Assembly (NCBI RefSeq): GCF_030317115.1
Contig: NZ_JASZYF010000016.1
Location: forward strand, 53,200-117,199
Source: Variovorax gracilis
GTDB lineage: Bacteria > Pseudomonadota > Gammaproteobacteria > Burkholderiales > Burkholderiaceae_C
Reading direction: 5' to 3'
DNA: 64,000 bases
The translations under genes were made by a program, and so were the position numbers. Within the stretch, counting starts at the first letter, position 1. The number at the start of each line of letters is the position of its first letter. Positions 15,441 through 23,393 of the stretch are shown here, piece by piece. Under the pieces are notes generated by a model. The model saw only the letters and a list, made by a program, of their open reading frames with translations, was not told where the DNA came from and ran no database searches.

Positions 15441-16471
15441 CACTTGGCCTTGGTGGCGAAGTCGGTCACGACGACCTGCTCGTACTTCACGCGCTTGCCG
15501 CTTTCGAGCACGCCGCTGGTCGTCAGCATGTCCTGCAATTGCTCGACGGCCGCCTTCTCCACGAGCGGCGAGGTCTTCCAGAGCTTGTAGCCGCGATAGC
15601 GCTCGATCGCCTTGACCAGTTCGGGCTGCGACATGCCGGGGAAGAACTCCGCGATCTGCTTGGCAAGGTCAGCGGCCGGTGCGGCCTGCACGTACTTCTG
15701 CGCCCGCGCCACGGCGTTGGTCCAGGCCTGCAGCACCTCGGGGTTCTTCTGCATGAAGGTGTCGGTGGTGGTGAACACCGTGTAGTCGACCGGACCGACC
15801 TCGCTGCCGATGGACGCCATGACGAAACCGTTGCCGTCCTTCTCCAGGTTGCCGGCCTCCGGTTCCAGGAAGATCGCGTAGTCGTTCTGGCCGGCCATCC
15901 AGGCACCGGTGCGTGCGGCCGGGCCGATGTTGTTGACCAGCTTCAGGTCCTTCTTCGGGTCGAGTCCATGCTTGCGCAGGGCGGCTTCGAGGAACACGTC
16001 GGGGTTGGAGCCCGGCCGGAAGGCCATCACCGATTTGCCCTTGAGCTGGTTCCAGTCGAACGCGCCGCTGACCGGCTTGCGCGCCATCAGCAGGAAGCCG
16101 TCGGTCGCGGTGAGGCCGGCGAAGATCTTCGGCTTGGATGGCGACTCGCTGTTGGCGACATAGATGGAGGCCTCGGGGCCGATCAGCACGATGTCCGCGC
16201 TGCCGGACAACAGCGCGGCCATGCCCTTGTCGGTGCCCTGGGAGGTCTTCATGCCCACGTCGAGGCCGGCATCCTTGAAGTAGCCCTGGTTCAGGGCGAC
16301 GTACATCGGCACGTACAGCACCGAACGGATGACTTCCTCATAGCGCACCTTGGTCAGGGGCTTGGCGGGCTGCGCGGCGGCCTCGCCGGCAAGGGACACC
16401 AGCCCCGCCGCCATCGCGAGCGCCGGCACCAGTCGGACGAGTGCCGGTATACGGCGCGAGAACAGAGACAT
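15440..16471 (-). CDS. ABC transporter substrate-binding protein (NMT1/THI5-like, SsuA/ThiY type)
   Basis: Periplasmic binding protein, 343 aa, with a cleavable signal peptide ending AAAQ near residue 33. The NMT1-like fold is marked by SVLYVPMYVALNQGYFKDAGL, TSQGTDKGMAALLSGSADIVLIGPEA and RPGSNPDVFLEAAL. Family ligands include sulfonates, riboflavin, and formylaminopyrimidines. GGAGG lies 6-7 nt before ATG 16471. First gene of the importer/hydrolase operon, with copies of the regulon operator upstream. A GTATAC also occurs inside codons 7-9 (16447-16452). Confidence 0.91.
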   Translation of the reverse strand: MSLFSRRIPALVRLVPALAMAAGLVSLAGEAAAQPAKPLTKVRYEEVIRSVLYVPMYVALNQGYFKDAGLDVGMKTSQGTDKGMAALLSGSADIVLIGPEASIYVANSESPSKPKIFAGLTATDGFLLMARKPVSGAFDWNQLKGKSVMAFRPGSNPDVFLEAALRKHGLDPKKDLKLVNNIGPAARTGAWMAGQNDYAIFLEPEAGNLEKDGNGFVMASIGSEVGPVDYTVFTTTDTFMQKNPEVLQAWTNAVARAQKYVQAAPAADLAKQIAEFFPGMSQPELVKAIERYRGYKLWKTSPLVEKAAVEQLQDMLTTSGVLESGKRVKYEQVVVTDFATKAK

Positions 16472-16496
16472 CAGGAACCTCCGGTGTGAATGAGTT

Positions 16497-16508
16497 AATA
16501 CAGTATGC
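16497..16508. promoter_or_regulatory. operator-like site close to importer start (AATACAGTATGC)
   Basis: AATACAGTATGC contains the ATAC-N-GTAT dyad found in the full operators (9158-9173, 9230-9245, 16706-16719) and lies 26 bp before the binding-protein ATG. On the minus strand TTGCTT-N16-CATACT overlaps it and is a possible promoter. It differs from the full sites on one side (GCA instead of the GTATACC arm), so affinity may be lower. Confidence 0.5.
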
Positions 16509-16705
16509 AAAACGTGGGCCAGAAAGCAATCCTGCAATGCACCACTGCCGCGACGCCGGCAACCCCTCTGGCAAGGGGGAGTCGACGCGAGACGGGGGCG
16601 ATCTCCCTTGGAAATGTGCGCCATCGAAGCATCGCCGCACCATTCCGGCGCGCGGGAATGCCAGGCTGGCGCAGTGCCCCTTGGAGATCACCTTTGGTCA
16701 TTATG
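16509..16705. other. intergenic leader between the two importer operators
   Basis: About 200 bp without a convincing gene. Short frames occur on both strands (for example a 68-codon minus-strand frame ending near 16495) but show no ribosome site or recognisable protein. If the importer transcript starts at the distal site near 16700, this stretch is a roughly 230-nt 5' leader. No riboswitch I recognise is present. Confidence 0.4.
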
Positions 16706-16719
16706 GAATACTGTATACC
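16706..16719. promoter_or_regulatory. distal operator upstream of the importer operon (GAATACTGTATACC)
   Basis: This 14-bp sequence is identical to the first 14 bases of the operator at 9158-9173. On the minus strand TCGACA (-35), a 17-bp spacer and TATTCC (-10) surround it. That is the same geometry as the aldehyde dehydrogenase promoter, in which the operator covers the spacer and -10. It may be the main importer promoter with a long leader, or an auxiliary site for looping to 16497-16508. The plus-strand lectin gene begins 188 bp away. Confidence 0.65.
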
Positions 16720-16906
16720 GTTTGTGTTGTCGATTTCTAGTCAATTACCCCATGCACCCACGCGAGTCGTCACGGCAGGCGCCCCAGCTACGGGCTTGGC
16801 GGGGACTGGTGGAACCGTGGTGGCCGACCCCCGGTTGCCGCTCCCATAATCCGCGCAGCCTGGCCCCGGGTGGCTCGGCCAACCTTCAACCTTCAACGGA
16901 GGAACT

Positions 16907-17596
16907 ATGTCCAGACGCTTTTCCCGGCCCCTGCGGGCAGTCCTGATCGGGCTTCCGATCGTGATCACGGCCTGCGCGATGCAGCAATCCGGCAGCGCAG
17001 GTGGTGGTGGGCCGATGAGTTTCTTCGTGACCAGCGTGGGTGCCGGCAAGGGCGCTGACCTGGGCGGGATCGCGGGTGCCGACAAGCACTGCCAGAACCT
17101 GGCCACCGCCGCAGGCGCGGGCGGCAAGACCTGGCGCGCGTACCTGAGCACGCAGGGCAAGGACGGCGTCCCCACGGTGAACGCGCGGGACCGGATCGGC
17201 AAGGGCCCGTGGAGCAACGCCAAGGGCGAGGTGATCGCGCGTGACGTCGACCAACTGCACGGGGCGAACAACGTCACGAAGCAGACGGCGCTGAACGAGA
17301 AGGGCTTGCCCGTCGAGGGCCGCAGCGACACGCCCAACCGCCATGACATCCTGACCGGCTCGCGCGCCGACGGAACGGCCTTTTCGCCGAACGACACGGA
17401 CATGACCTGCGGCAACTGGACGCGCAGCGGCACCGAGGGCGTGGCCATCGTGGGCCATCATGACCGCTCGGGGCCGACGGCCGACCCGTGGGCGACATCG
17501 TGGAACTCGTCGCACCAGTCCCGGGGCGGCTGCAGCCAGCAGGCACTCCGCGGAACGGGCGGTGATGGCCTGCTCTATTGCTTCGCCGTGAACTGA
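16907..17596 (+). CDS. secreted lectin-like lipoprotein
   Basis: Exported protein, 229 aa. The signal peptide carries a lipobox-like VITAC near residue 23. The globular domain contains GGIAGADKHCQNLA, KTWRAYLSTQGKDG, NARDRIGKGPW and CGNWTRSG, and ends with GLLYCFAVN. These are hallmarks of a Comamonadaceae family usually labelled lectin (C-type-lectin/collagen-like fold); I recognise the family but not its ligand. The paired Cys (CQN...CGNW...GGCSQQ...YCF) should form disulfides in the periplasm or on the surface. GGAGG lies about 6 nt before the ATG. Confidence 0.78.
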   Translation: MSRRFSRPLRAVLIGLPIVITACAMQQSGSAGGGGPMSFFVTSVGAGKGADLGGIAGADKHCQNLATAAGAGGKTWRAYLSTQGKDGVPTVNARDRIGKGPWSNAKGEVIARDVDQLHGANNVTKQTALNEKGLPVEGRSDTPNRHDILTGSRADGTAFSPNDTDMTCGNWTRSGTEGVAIVGHHDRSGPTADPWATSWNSSHQSRGGCSQQALRGTGGDGLLYCFAVN

Positions 17597-17607
17597 CGGC
17601 CTGCACG

Positions 17608-17626
17608 ACCGGCCCTTCAGGCCGGT
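17608..17626 (+). terminator. hairpin after lectin gene
   Basis: ACCGGCC-CTTCA-GGCCGGT forms a perfect 7-bp GC-rich stem with a five-base loop. A pyrimidine-rich tail (TCGTCCTCTTCC) follows, 12 bp after the lectin stop. It is likely an intrinsic terminator, although the T-run is interrupted. Confidence 0.6.
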
Positions 17627-17700
17627 TCGTCCTCTTCCCGACCATGGCCTTGCGGCGCGCACTGGACCGCGGTTTCGTGCGCGTCCATGATCGCCGCACG

Positions 17701-18438
17701 ATGGTCCCATCCATGGTTCGTGCGACGGCTGCGTGGCTTCTCCTGGCGACGGCGGGCGCCCATGCCGCGTCCACGCCGGACTTCGCTTCCGAGCGGCGGC
17801 GGATGATGGAGCAGATCGCCACGCTCGCACGGCAGACCAGCGACGAGACCGGGAGGCCCGCTTTCGACGCGCGCGTGATGACGGTCATGAGCGCGGTGCC
17901 GCGTCACGAGTTCGTGCCCGCCGACCAGGTCGATGTCGCGTACGCCAACCGGCCGGTGCCGATCGGCCACGGGCAGACCATCTCGCAGCCCTATATCGTC
18001 GCGTTGATGACCGACCTGGCGAAAGCGGAGCCGGGCCACAAGGTGCTGGAGGTGGGAACCGGCTCGGGCTATCAGGCCGCCGTGATGGCGCGGCTCACCC
18101 GCGCGGTCTACACCATCGAGATCATCGAGCCGCTGGGACTGCAGGCCACGCAGCGCCTTCAGCAGCAGGGCTACGGCAACGTGCAGGTGCGCCTGGGCGA
18201 CGGCTACCACGGCTGGGAGGAGCACGCGCCTTATGACGCCATCCTCGTGACCGCGGCGGCGAGCCACATCCCGCCGCCGCTCATCCGCCAGCTCAAGCCC
18301 GGCGGCCGGATGGTGATTCCGGTGGGCGCGGCGTTCATGGTCCAGCAATTGATGCTCATCGAGAAGAATGCGGACGGAACGGTGTCGACACGGCAGATCC
18401 TGCCGGTGGCCTTCGTTCCGCTGACCGGCCGGCGCTGA
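17701..18438 (+). CDS. protein-L-isoaspartate O-methyltransferase with signal peptide
   Basis: Protein repair methyltransferase (PCMT), 245 aa from ATG 17701. Motifs: PRHEFVP, PIGHGQTISQPYIVALM, the SAM-binding VLEVGTGSGYQAAVMA (about 115-130), and the late region LKPGGRMVIPVG. The first 23 residues form a signal peptide (WLLLATAGAHA), so it is probably periplasmic, unlike cytoplasmic Pcm. The start is uncertain: no strong ribosome site, and the frame is open upstream to 17578, but the signal peptide supports this choice. It lies 13 nt before the spermidine-synthase-like gene. Confidence 0.88.
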   Translation: MVPSMVRATAAWLLLATAGAHAASTPDFASERRRMMEQIATLARQTSDETGRPAFDARVMTVMSAVPRHEFVPADQVDVAYANRPVPIGHGQTISQPYIVALMTDLAKAEPGHKVLEVGTGSGYQAAVMARLTRAVYTIEIIEPLGLQATQRLQQQGYGNVQVRLGDGYHGWEEHAPYDAILVTAAASHIPPPLIRQLKPGGRMVIPVGAAFMVQQLMLIEKNADGTVSTRQILPVAFVPLTGRR

Positions 18439-18451
18439 GCCCGGAGTGCCG

Positions 18452-20866
18452 ATGGCCGCCGCGCCGCTGATCGCCGTGGCCCTGATCTCGGCCGCGGCGC
18501 TGGCCTACGAGATCCTGCTGATGCGGCTGTTCTCGGTGATCCTGTGGCACCACTTCGCCTACATGATCATCAGCCTCGCGCTGCTCGGCTGGGGCGCCAG
18601 CGGCGCGCTTCTGACGCTGGTGCAGCGCGCGGCGCAACAGCATTTCGCTCCGCTGTTCTGCGCGGCGGCCGCGGGGTTCGGCCTCAGTGCGATCGGCTGC
18701 TTCCTGCTGGCGCAGCGCGTGCCTTTCAATCCGCTGGAGATCCTCTGGGACCCGCGCCAGCCGGCCTACCTGCTGTCCGTCTACCTGCTGCTGCTGGTTC
18801 CCTTCCTGTGTGCAGGGGCCTGCGTGTGCATGGCCCTGTCGCGCTTTCGCGGGCAGGTGTCGCGCATCTACAGCGTCGACATCCTCGGCGCGGGGGCGGG
18901 AAGCCTCGGCATCGTGGCGCTGCTGTTCGTGCTCTCGCCGTCCGATGCATTGCTGCTGATCGGCGCGCTGGGCTGCGTCGCGGCGGCGGTCGCGTGGCTG
19001 GAGTGCGGTGGGCATCGGCGCTGGCCGGCGTTCGCGCTGGCGGCGCTGGCCGGCGCGCCCTTGCTGCTGCCCCCGGCCTGGATGGCGCCCGTGATGTCCC
19101 CCTACAAGGAGCTGTCGCAGACCTTGCGCATTCCCGGCGCGCGGGTGGTGGCGCAGCGATCGAGTCCGCTGGGCCTCGTCAGCGTGGTCGAGAGCCCCCG
19201 CATTCCGCTGCGCCATGCGCCCGGCCTGAGCCTGACTGCGTCGACCGAGCCGCCGCCGCAGTGGGGTGTCTTCACCGACGGCGAGGGACTCAACGCGTTG
19301 ACCCGCTTCGACGGGCGGCGCGCCAGCCTGGCCCATCTGGACCAGATCAGCTCGGCGCTGCCCTATCACCTGCTGCGCCAGCCGCACGTGCTGGTGCTGG
19401 GCGCCGGCGCAGGGGCGGACGTGCTGCAGGCGCACTACCACGGCGCTCGCCGCATCGATGCGGTGGAACTGAACCCCCAGGTCGTCGAATTGGTGCGAGG
19501 CCCCTTCGCGGACGCGGCGGGAGACGTCTACGGGTCGATGGCGAGCGTGCACGTGGCCGAGGCGCGCGGCTTCATCGCGGCCAGCCGGGAGCGCTACGAC
19601 CTCATCCAGGTGGCGTTGCTCGATTCATTCAGTGCTTCCTCGGCCGGCCTGTACGCGCTCGCCGAGAACTACCTCTACACGGTCGAGGCCTTGCAGGACG
19701 ACCTGCGCCACCTGCAGCCCGGCGGGCTGCTGGCGGTCACGCGCTGGGTCACGCTGCCGCCGCGCGATGCGCTCAAGCTCTTCGCCGCCGCCGTGGTGGC
19801 GCTGGAGCGATCGGGCGTCGGCGATCCCGCATCGCGGCTGGCGTTGATTCGCAGCTGGAAGACCAGCACCCTGCTTGTCAAGCACGGCGCGCTCACCGGC
19901 GAAGAGATCGCCGCGATCCGGCGCTTCTGCGTCGAGCGATCCTTCGACGTGGCTTTCTACCCCGGCATGCGGCGGGAGGAGGCGAACCGCTTCAACGTGG
20001 TCGAGGGCCCTGACCTGTTCGATGGCGCGCAAGCCTTGCTCGGTCCGGGGCGCGACGAATTCATGGCGCGCTACAAGTTCCACGTCGAGCCGGCCACCGA
20101 CGACAAGCCGCATTTCTTCCACTTCTTCAAGTGGCGCTCGTTGCCGGAACTCCTGTCGCTGAAGGAGCAGGGTGGCCTGCCGCTGCTCGAATGGGGTTAT
20201 CCGGTGCTGGTGGCCACGCTGGTGCAGGCGGCGGTCGCGAGCCTGTTGCTGATCGGGCTGCCGCTGGCATGGGTCGCGCGGTCCGGCGCGCGGCAGAACG
20301 GGGGTGCGTCAGGAGTCGCACCAGCGGCGGTATCGCGCGGGCGCGTGCTGGCATATTTCCTCGCGATCGGCTTCGGCTTCATGTTCATCGAGATCGCGTT
20401 CATCCAGAAGTTCGTGCTGTTCCTGAGCCATCCGCTCTATGCAATTGCCGTGGTGCTGTTCGCGTTCCTGCTCTTCGCCGGCATCGGCAGCCGCGTGTCC
20501 GGCCGGCTGAAGGGTTGCCCGGTGGCGGCGGTGGTGGGCGCCATTGCCGTGTCGGCGGTGTTGTGCCTGTTCCTGCTGCCCTGGCTCTTCCAGCATGCGA
20601 TGGGCCTGCCCGATGCGGTGCGCATCCTGATCGCGGCGGCGCTCATCGCCCCGCTGGCCTTCTTCATGGGCATGCCTTTTCCGCTGGGCCTGACCCGGGT
20701 GGAGGCGGCCGACGCGCGCCTCATTCCGTGGGCCTGGGGCATCAACGGCTGCGCCTCGGTCACCGCGGCGGTGCTGGCCACCTTGCTTGCGATCCACATC
20801 GGTTTCGCTGCGGTCGTCGTCGCGGCGCTGGTCCTGTACGGGGTGGCTGCCATGGCGCGTCCCTGA
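18452..20866 (+). CDS. membrane-bound spermidine synthase-like protein
   Basis: Large integral membrane protein, 804 aa. About six to seven N-terminal helices (AYEILLMRLFSVILWHHFAYM) are followed by a soluble methyltransferase-like spermidine-synthase domain (VLVLGAGAGADVLQA, then DAVELNPQVVEL, about 310-350). A second block of helices closes the protein (from about 580). Such spermine/spermidine-synthase-like fusions are widespread but mostly of unknown substrate. ATG 18452 has GGAG 5 nt upstream; an in-frame GTG lies two codons earlier. It is probably co-transcribed with the upstream isoaspartate methyltransferase. Confidence 0.83.
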   Translation: MAAAPLIAVALISAAALAYEILLMRLFSVILWHHFAYMIISLALLGWGASGALLTLVQRAAQQHFAPLFCAAAAGFGLSAIGCFLLAQRVPFNPLEILWDPRQPAYLLSVYLLLLVPFLCAGACVCMALSRFRGQVSRIYSVDILGAGAGSLGIVALLFVLSPSDALLLIGALGCVAAAVAWLECGGHRRWPAFALAALAGAPLLLPPAWMAPVMSPYKELSQTLRIPGARVVAQRSSPLGLVSVVESPRIPLRHAPGLSLTASTEPPPQWGVFTDGEGLNALTRFDGRRASLAHLDQISSALPYHLLRQPHVLVLGAGAGADVLQAHYHGARRIDAVELNPQVVELVRGPFADAAGDVYGSMASVHVAEARGFIAASRERYDLIQVALLDSFSASSAGLYALAENYLYTVEALQDDLRHLQPGGLLAVTRWVTLPPRDALKLFAAAVVALERSGVGDPASRLALIRSWKTSTLLVKHGALTGEEIAAIRRFCVERSFDVAFYPGMRREEANRFNVVEGPDLFDGAQALLGPGRDEFMARYKFHVEPATDDKPHFFHFFKWRSLPELLSLKEQGGLPLLEWGYPVLVATLVQAAVASLLLIGLPLAWVARSGARQNGGASGVAPAAVSRGRVLAYFLAIGFGFMFIEIAFIQKFVLFLSHPLYAIAVVLFAFLLFAGIGSRVSGRLKGCPVAAVVGAIAVSAVLCLFLLPWLFQHAMGLPDAVRILIAAALIAPLAFFMGMPFPLGLTRVEAADARLIPWAWGINGCASVTAAVLATLLAIHIGFAAVVVAALVLYGVAAMARP

Positions 20867-20939
20867 CGCCTTGCAGGGTTGACAGCGCATCGACTTCGCC
20901 AAAGGATGGCTTGCCACCGAACTTTCGTAACGGGTTTGG

Positions 20940-21740
20940 ATGAAACCTGCTGCCGTCATGCTTTGGCTCGTCACCGCCTGCGCCATCGCGCTGGCAGCGC
21001 CCGCCATGTTCCAGGACAGTCTTCTCTATCACCCCGCCCGGGCACAAGCCGCCGACATGGTGTCCGCGGGCCTCGTCGCCTGGCCGAAAGAGGGCGAGTT
21101 CCGCGGCCTGGTGGCGGAGCCGTCCAGCCCGGCGCGCGGCACTGCGCTCGTGTTCCACGGCAACGCGGGCCACGCCGGGCACCGCGACTACTACGCCACG
21201 GTGCTCACCCGTCTCGGCTTGCGCGTGATCCTGGCCGAATACCCGGCGTATGGCCCGCGCGATGGAGCGCTGGGCGAGCGCAGCTTGGTCGAGGATGCCG
21301 CGCAGACCATCTCGCTGGCCCATCGGCTGCACGGCCCGCCGTTGCTGCTCATCGGCGAGTCCCTCGGCGCCGGCGTGGCTGCCGCGGCGGGCGTGCGGCA
21401 GCGCGAGCAGATCGCGGCACTGATGCTCATCACGCCGTGGGACAAGCTCGAAAACGTCGCGGCCTTCCACTATCCGTGGCTGCCGGTCACCTGGGTGCTG
21501 AAGGATCGCTACGACAGCTCGGCGAATCTCGCGTCGATCGGGCGCCCGGTTCTGGTGGCCGTGGCCGAGCGCGACCGCATCGTTCCCGCGCGCTTCGGCA
21601 CGGCGCTGTATGAAGCGCTGCCCGGTCCCAAGCGGCTCGAGGTGGTGCGGGCCGCCGACCACAACGACTGGATCCGGTATGTCGACGATGCGTGGTGGCG
21701 CAGCGCAGTGGCATTCCTGCTGGGCGGGCCGGGCCGGTAG
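20940..21740 (+). CDS. alpha/beta hydrolase, membrane-anchored or lipoprotein
   Basis: Serine hydrolase fold, 266 aa, with an N-terminal hydrophobic anchor ending in a lipobox-like VTAC (C14). Catalytic features: oxyanion HGNAG (73-77), nucleophile S141 in GESLGAG, Asp in AERDRIVP and His in ADHND. It resembles the YfhR/BEM46 group of hydrolases of unknown substrate. A 73-bp gap separates it from the upstream gene, and it runs in the same direction as the App1-like gene. Confidence 0.85.
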   Translation: MKPAAVMLWLVTACAIALAAPAMFQDSLLYHPARAQAADMVSAGLVAWPKEGEFRGLVAEPSSPARGTALVFHGNAGHAGHRDYYATVLTRLGLRVILAEYPAYGPRDGALGERSLVEDAAQTISLAHRLHGPPLLLIGESLGAGVAAAAGVRQREQIAALMLITPWDKLENVAAFHYPWLPVTWVLKDRYDSSANLASIGRPVLVAVAERDRIVPARFGTALYEALPGPKRLEVVRAADHNDWIRYVDDAWWRSAVAFLLGGPGR

Positions 21741-21804
21741 CATGGCCTGCATGCATCTGTCGACGAACCCGGACGGGAACCGGTTGGAGAGGAAGCGATC
21801 GGCC

Positions 21805-22905
21805 ATGAAAGACCTGCGGAGCCACGCGCTCGGCGTCCTGTGCATGGGCGTGCTGGTTTCGACGCTGCAGGCGGCGCCGCTCGACGCCGACGAAGAGGTC
21901 ATGTTCGTGCCCGGCATTGCACGCACCACCGACTCGGGAGCGATCGAGGTCGATGTGCATGCCTGGCTTCACGAGAAGGAACCGCTGCTCGTGGCGCATC
22001 GCGTGCTGGCGCGCTACCTGGATCTCGATCTCAAGCAGCTTTCGCCGGTCGAGCGTGCGCGCTTCAACCGGCGCGCCGCGTTGTTTCGAACCGAATCGGA
22101 AGAAGACAACGTGATCGAGCTGGTGATCGAGGGCGTCAACGGGCGCGTAGCCTTGCCGCCGACGGCAAGGAGCGGGCGCAGCGACGACAGGCTGCTGCTC
22201 GATGCCGGCGTGGCGCGCGGACCGGAGCAGGTCGTCCGCTTCCGCGCCTACACGGCGCTGACCGACCCGCGCCGCTTCCGGGGGGAGGCGCGGCTCGTGC
22301 CGGCGCAGGGGCTGTCCGTGATCTCGGACATCGACGACACCATCAAGCACACCGACGTACGCAACCAGCGCGAGATGCTGCTCAACACTTTTGTCCGCCG
22401 GTTCACGCCGGTCGAGGGCATGGCATCGCACTACCGCGCGCTCGCGGCCGGCCCCGACACGCGCTTTCACTACCTCTCGTCGAGCCCGATCCAGCTTTAT
22501 CCGCCGCTGGCGGATTTCCTGGCGAGCAGCGGGTTTCCCGCCGGCAGCGTGCACCTGCGCGAGAGCACGACCTGGCGCACGCTGATCCCGTCGGAAGGCG
22601 AGTCGCGCACGCACAAGCTGGCGGTCATCGAACGCCTGCTGGCCGACTTTCCGCAACGCGGCTTCCTGCTCGTGGGGGACTCCGGCGAAGCAGATCCGGA
22701 AATCTACGGCGAGATCGCGCGCGCGCACCCCGGGCAGATCCGCGGCATCGTCATCCGCGACGCGACGCGGGAGCCTCGCGAATCGACGCGCTACGCCAAG
22801 GCCTTCGAAGGCGTGGACGAGCGTCTCTGGCACGTCATCCATGAGCGGGACGCCTGGCCGGTCTCGTTGTCGGCGTCGATGCCGGCGAGCGCCCCTGCGC
22901 GCTGA
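21805..22905 (+). CDS. App1-type phosphatidate phosphatase domain protein
   Basis: Secreted or periplasmic phosphatase, 366 aa, with an N-terminal signal peptide (residues 1-23). The HAD-like catalytic motif is D175-I-D177-D178-T179 (SVISDIDDTIK). FHYLSSSPIQLYPPLADFL and SHKLxVIExLL-like segments follow, all features of the yeast App1 (DUF2183) family of phosphatidate phosphatases. ATG 21805 was chosen for the signal peptide and AGGAAG upstream; an in-frame ATG at 21742 is less likely. Confidence 0.86.
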   Translation: MKDLRSHALGVLCMGVLVSTLQAAPLDADEEVMFVPGIARTTDSGAIEVDVHAWLHEKEPLLVAHRVLARYLDLDLKQLSPVERARFNRRAALFRTESEEDNVIELVIEGVNGRVALPPTARSGRSDDRLLLDAGVARGPEQVVRFRAYTALTDPRRFRGEARLVPAQGLSVISDIDDTIKHTDVRNQREMLLNTFVRRFTPVEGMASHYRALAAGPDTRFHYLSSSPIQLYPPLADFLASSGFPAGSVHLRESTTWRTLIPSEGESRTHKLAVIERLLADFPQRGFLLVGDSGEADPEIYGEIARAHPGQIRGIVIRDATREPRESTRYAKAFEGVDERLWHVIHERDAWPVSLSASMPASAPAR

Positions 22906-22928
22906 GTCGCGGCGAAAGGGCGGGATCG

Positions 22929-23393
22929 ATGTTCATCCAACCCGAAGTCGTCGCGACTCTCAGGCGCCGCGTCGCGCGGGAAGGCTGGGCCATGGCAGGC
23001 GTCGGCACCCGGAACGCGGCCGTGACCTATGTGTACACGGTCGGGTTGCAGAAGACCTTCAAGCATCCGGACCTGATCATGTTCGGCATCGCACCGGCGC
23101 AGGCCATGGGCGTGCTCGACGTCATCGTGCAGCGCGTGAAGGAAGGCGAGCCGGTGCACGAAGGCGTCATGATCCTCGGCGCCGCGCAGATTCCCTTGAT
23201 GCCCCGGTTCGCGGATGCCGGGCGCGTCGAGCTGCTGGTCCCTGCCCAGCTTGCGCGCGGCAGGTATGACTACGTGCAGATCGTCTGGCCCGATGGGAAG
23301 GAGCGCTTTCCCTGGGAGGCCGGGTTCGACAAGAGAAGGCTTCGGTCCCAGTCGTTCCTGTTCGACGTCGGGGCGGGTCCGTTCAGTCCTTGA
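22929..23393 (+). CDS. DUF4262 domain protein
   Basis: 154-aa cytoplasmic protein. It matches the DUF4262 pattern: an N-terminal AVTYVYTVGLQKTFKHPDLIMFG strand-helix region, then the C-terminal YDYVQIVWPDGKERFPWEAGFD. The biochemical role of the family is unknown. GGG-rich sequence precedes the ATG. Its 3' end overlaps the convergent hotdog gene by 11 bp. Confidence 0.8.
   Translation: MFIQPEVVATLRRRVAREGWAMAGVGTRNAAVTYVYTVGLQKTFKHPDLIMFGIAPAQAMGVLDVIVQRVKEGEPVHEGVMILGAAQIPLMPRFADAGRVELLVPAQLARGRYDYVQIVWPDGKERFPWEAGFDKRRLRSQSFLFDVGAGPFSP

Noticed and set aside
16495..16701. 68-codon minus-strand frame in the importer leader
   Set aside because: Begins at the presumed promoter, lacks a ribosome site and reads as Arg-rich noise; kept only as leader sequence.
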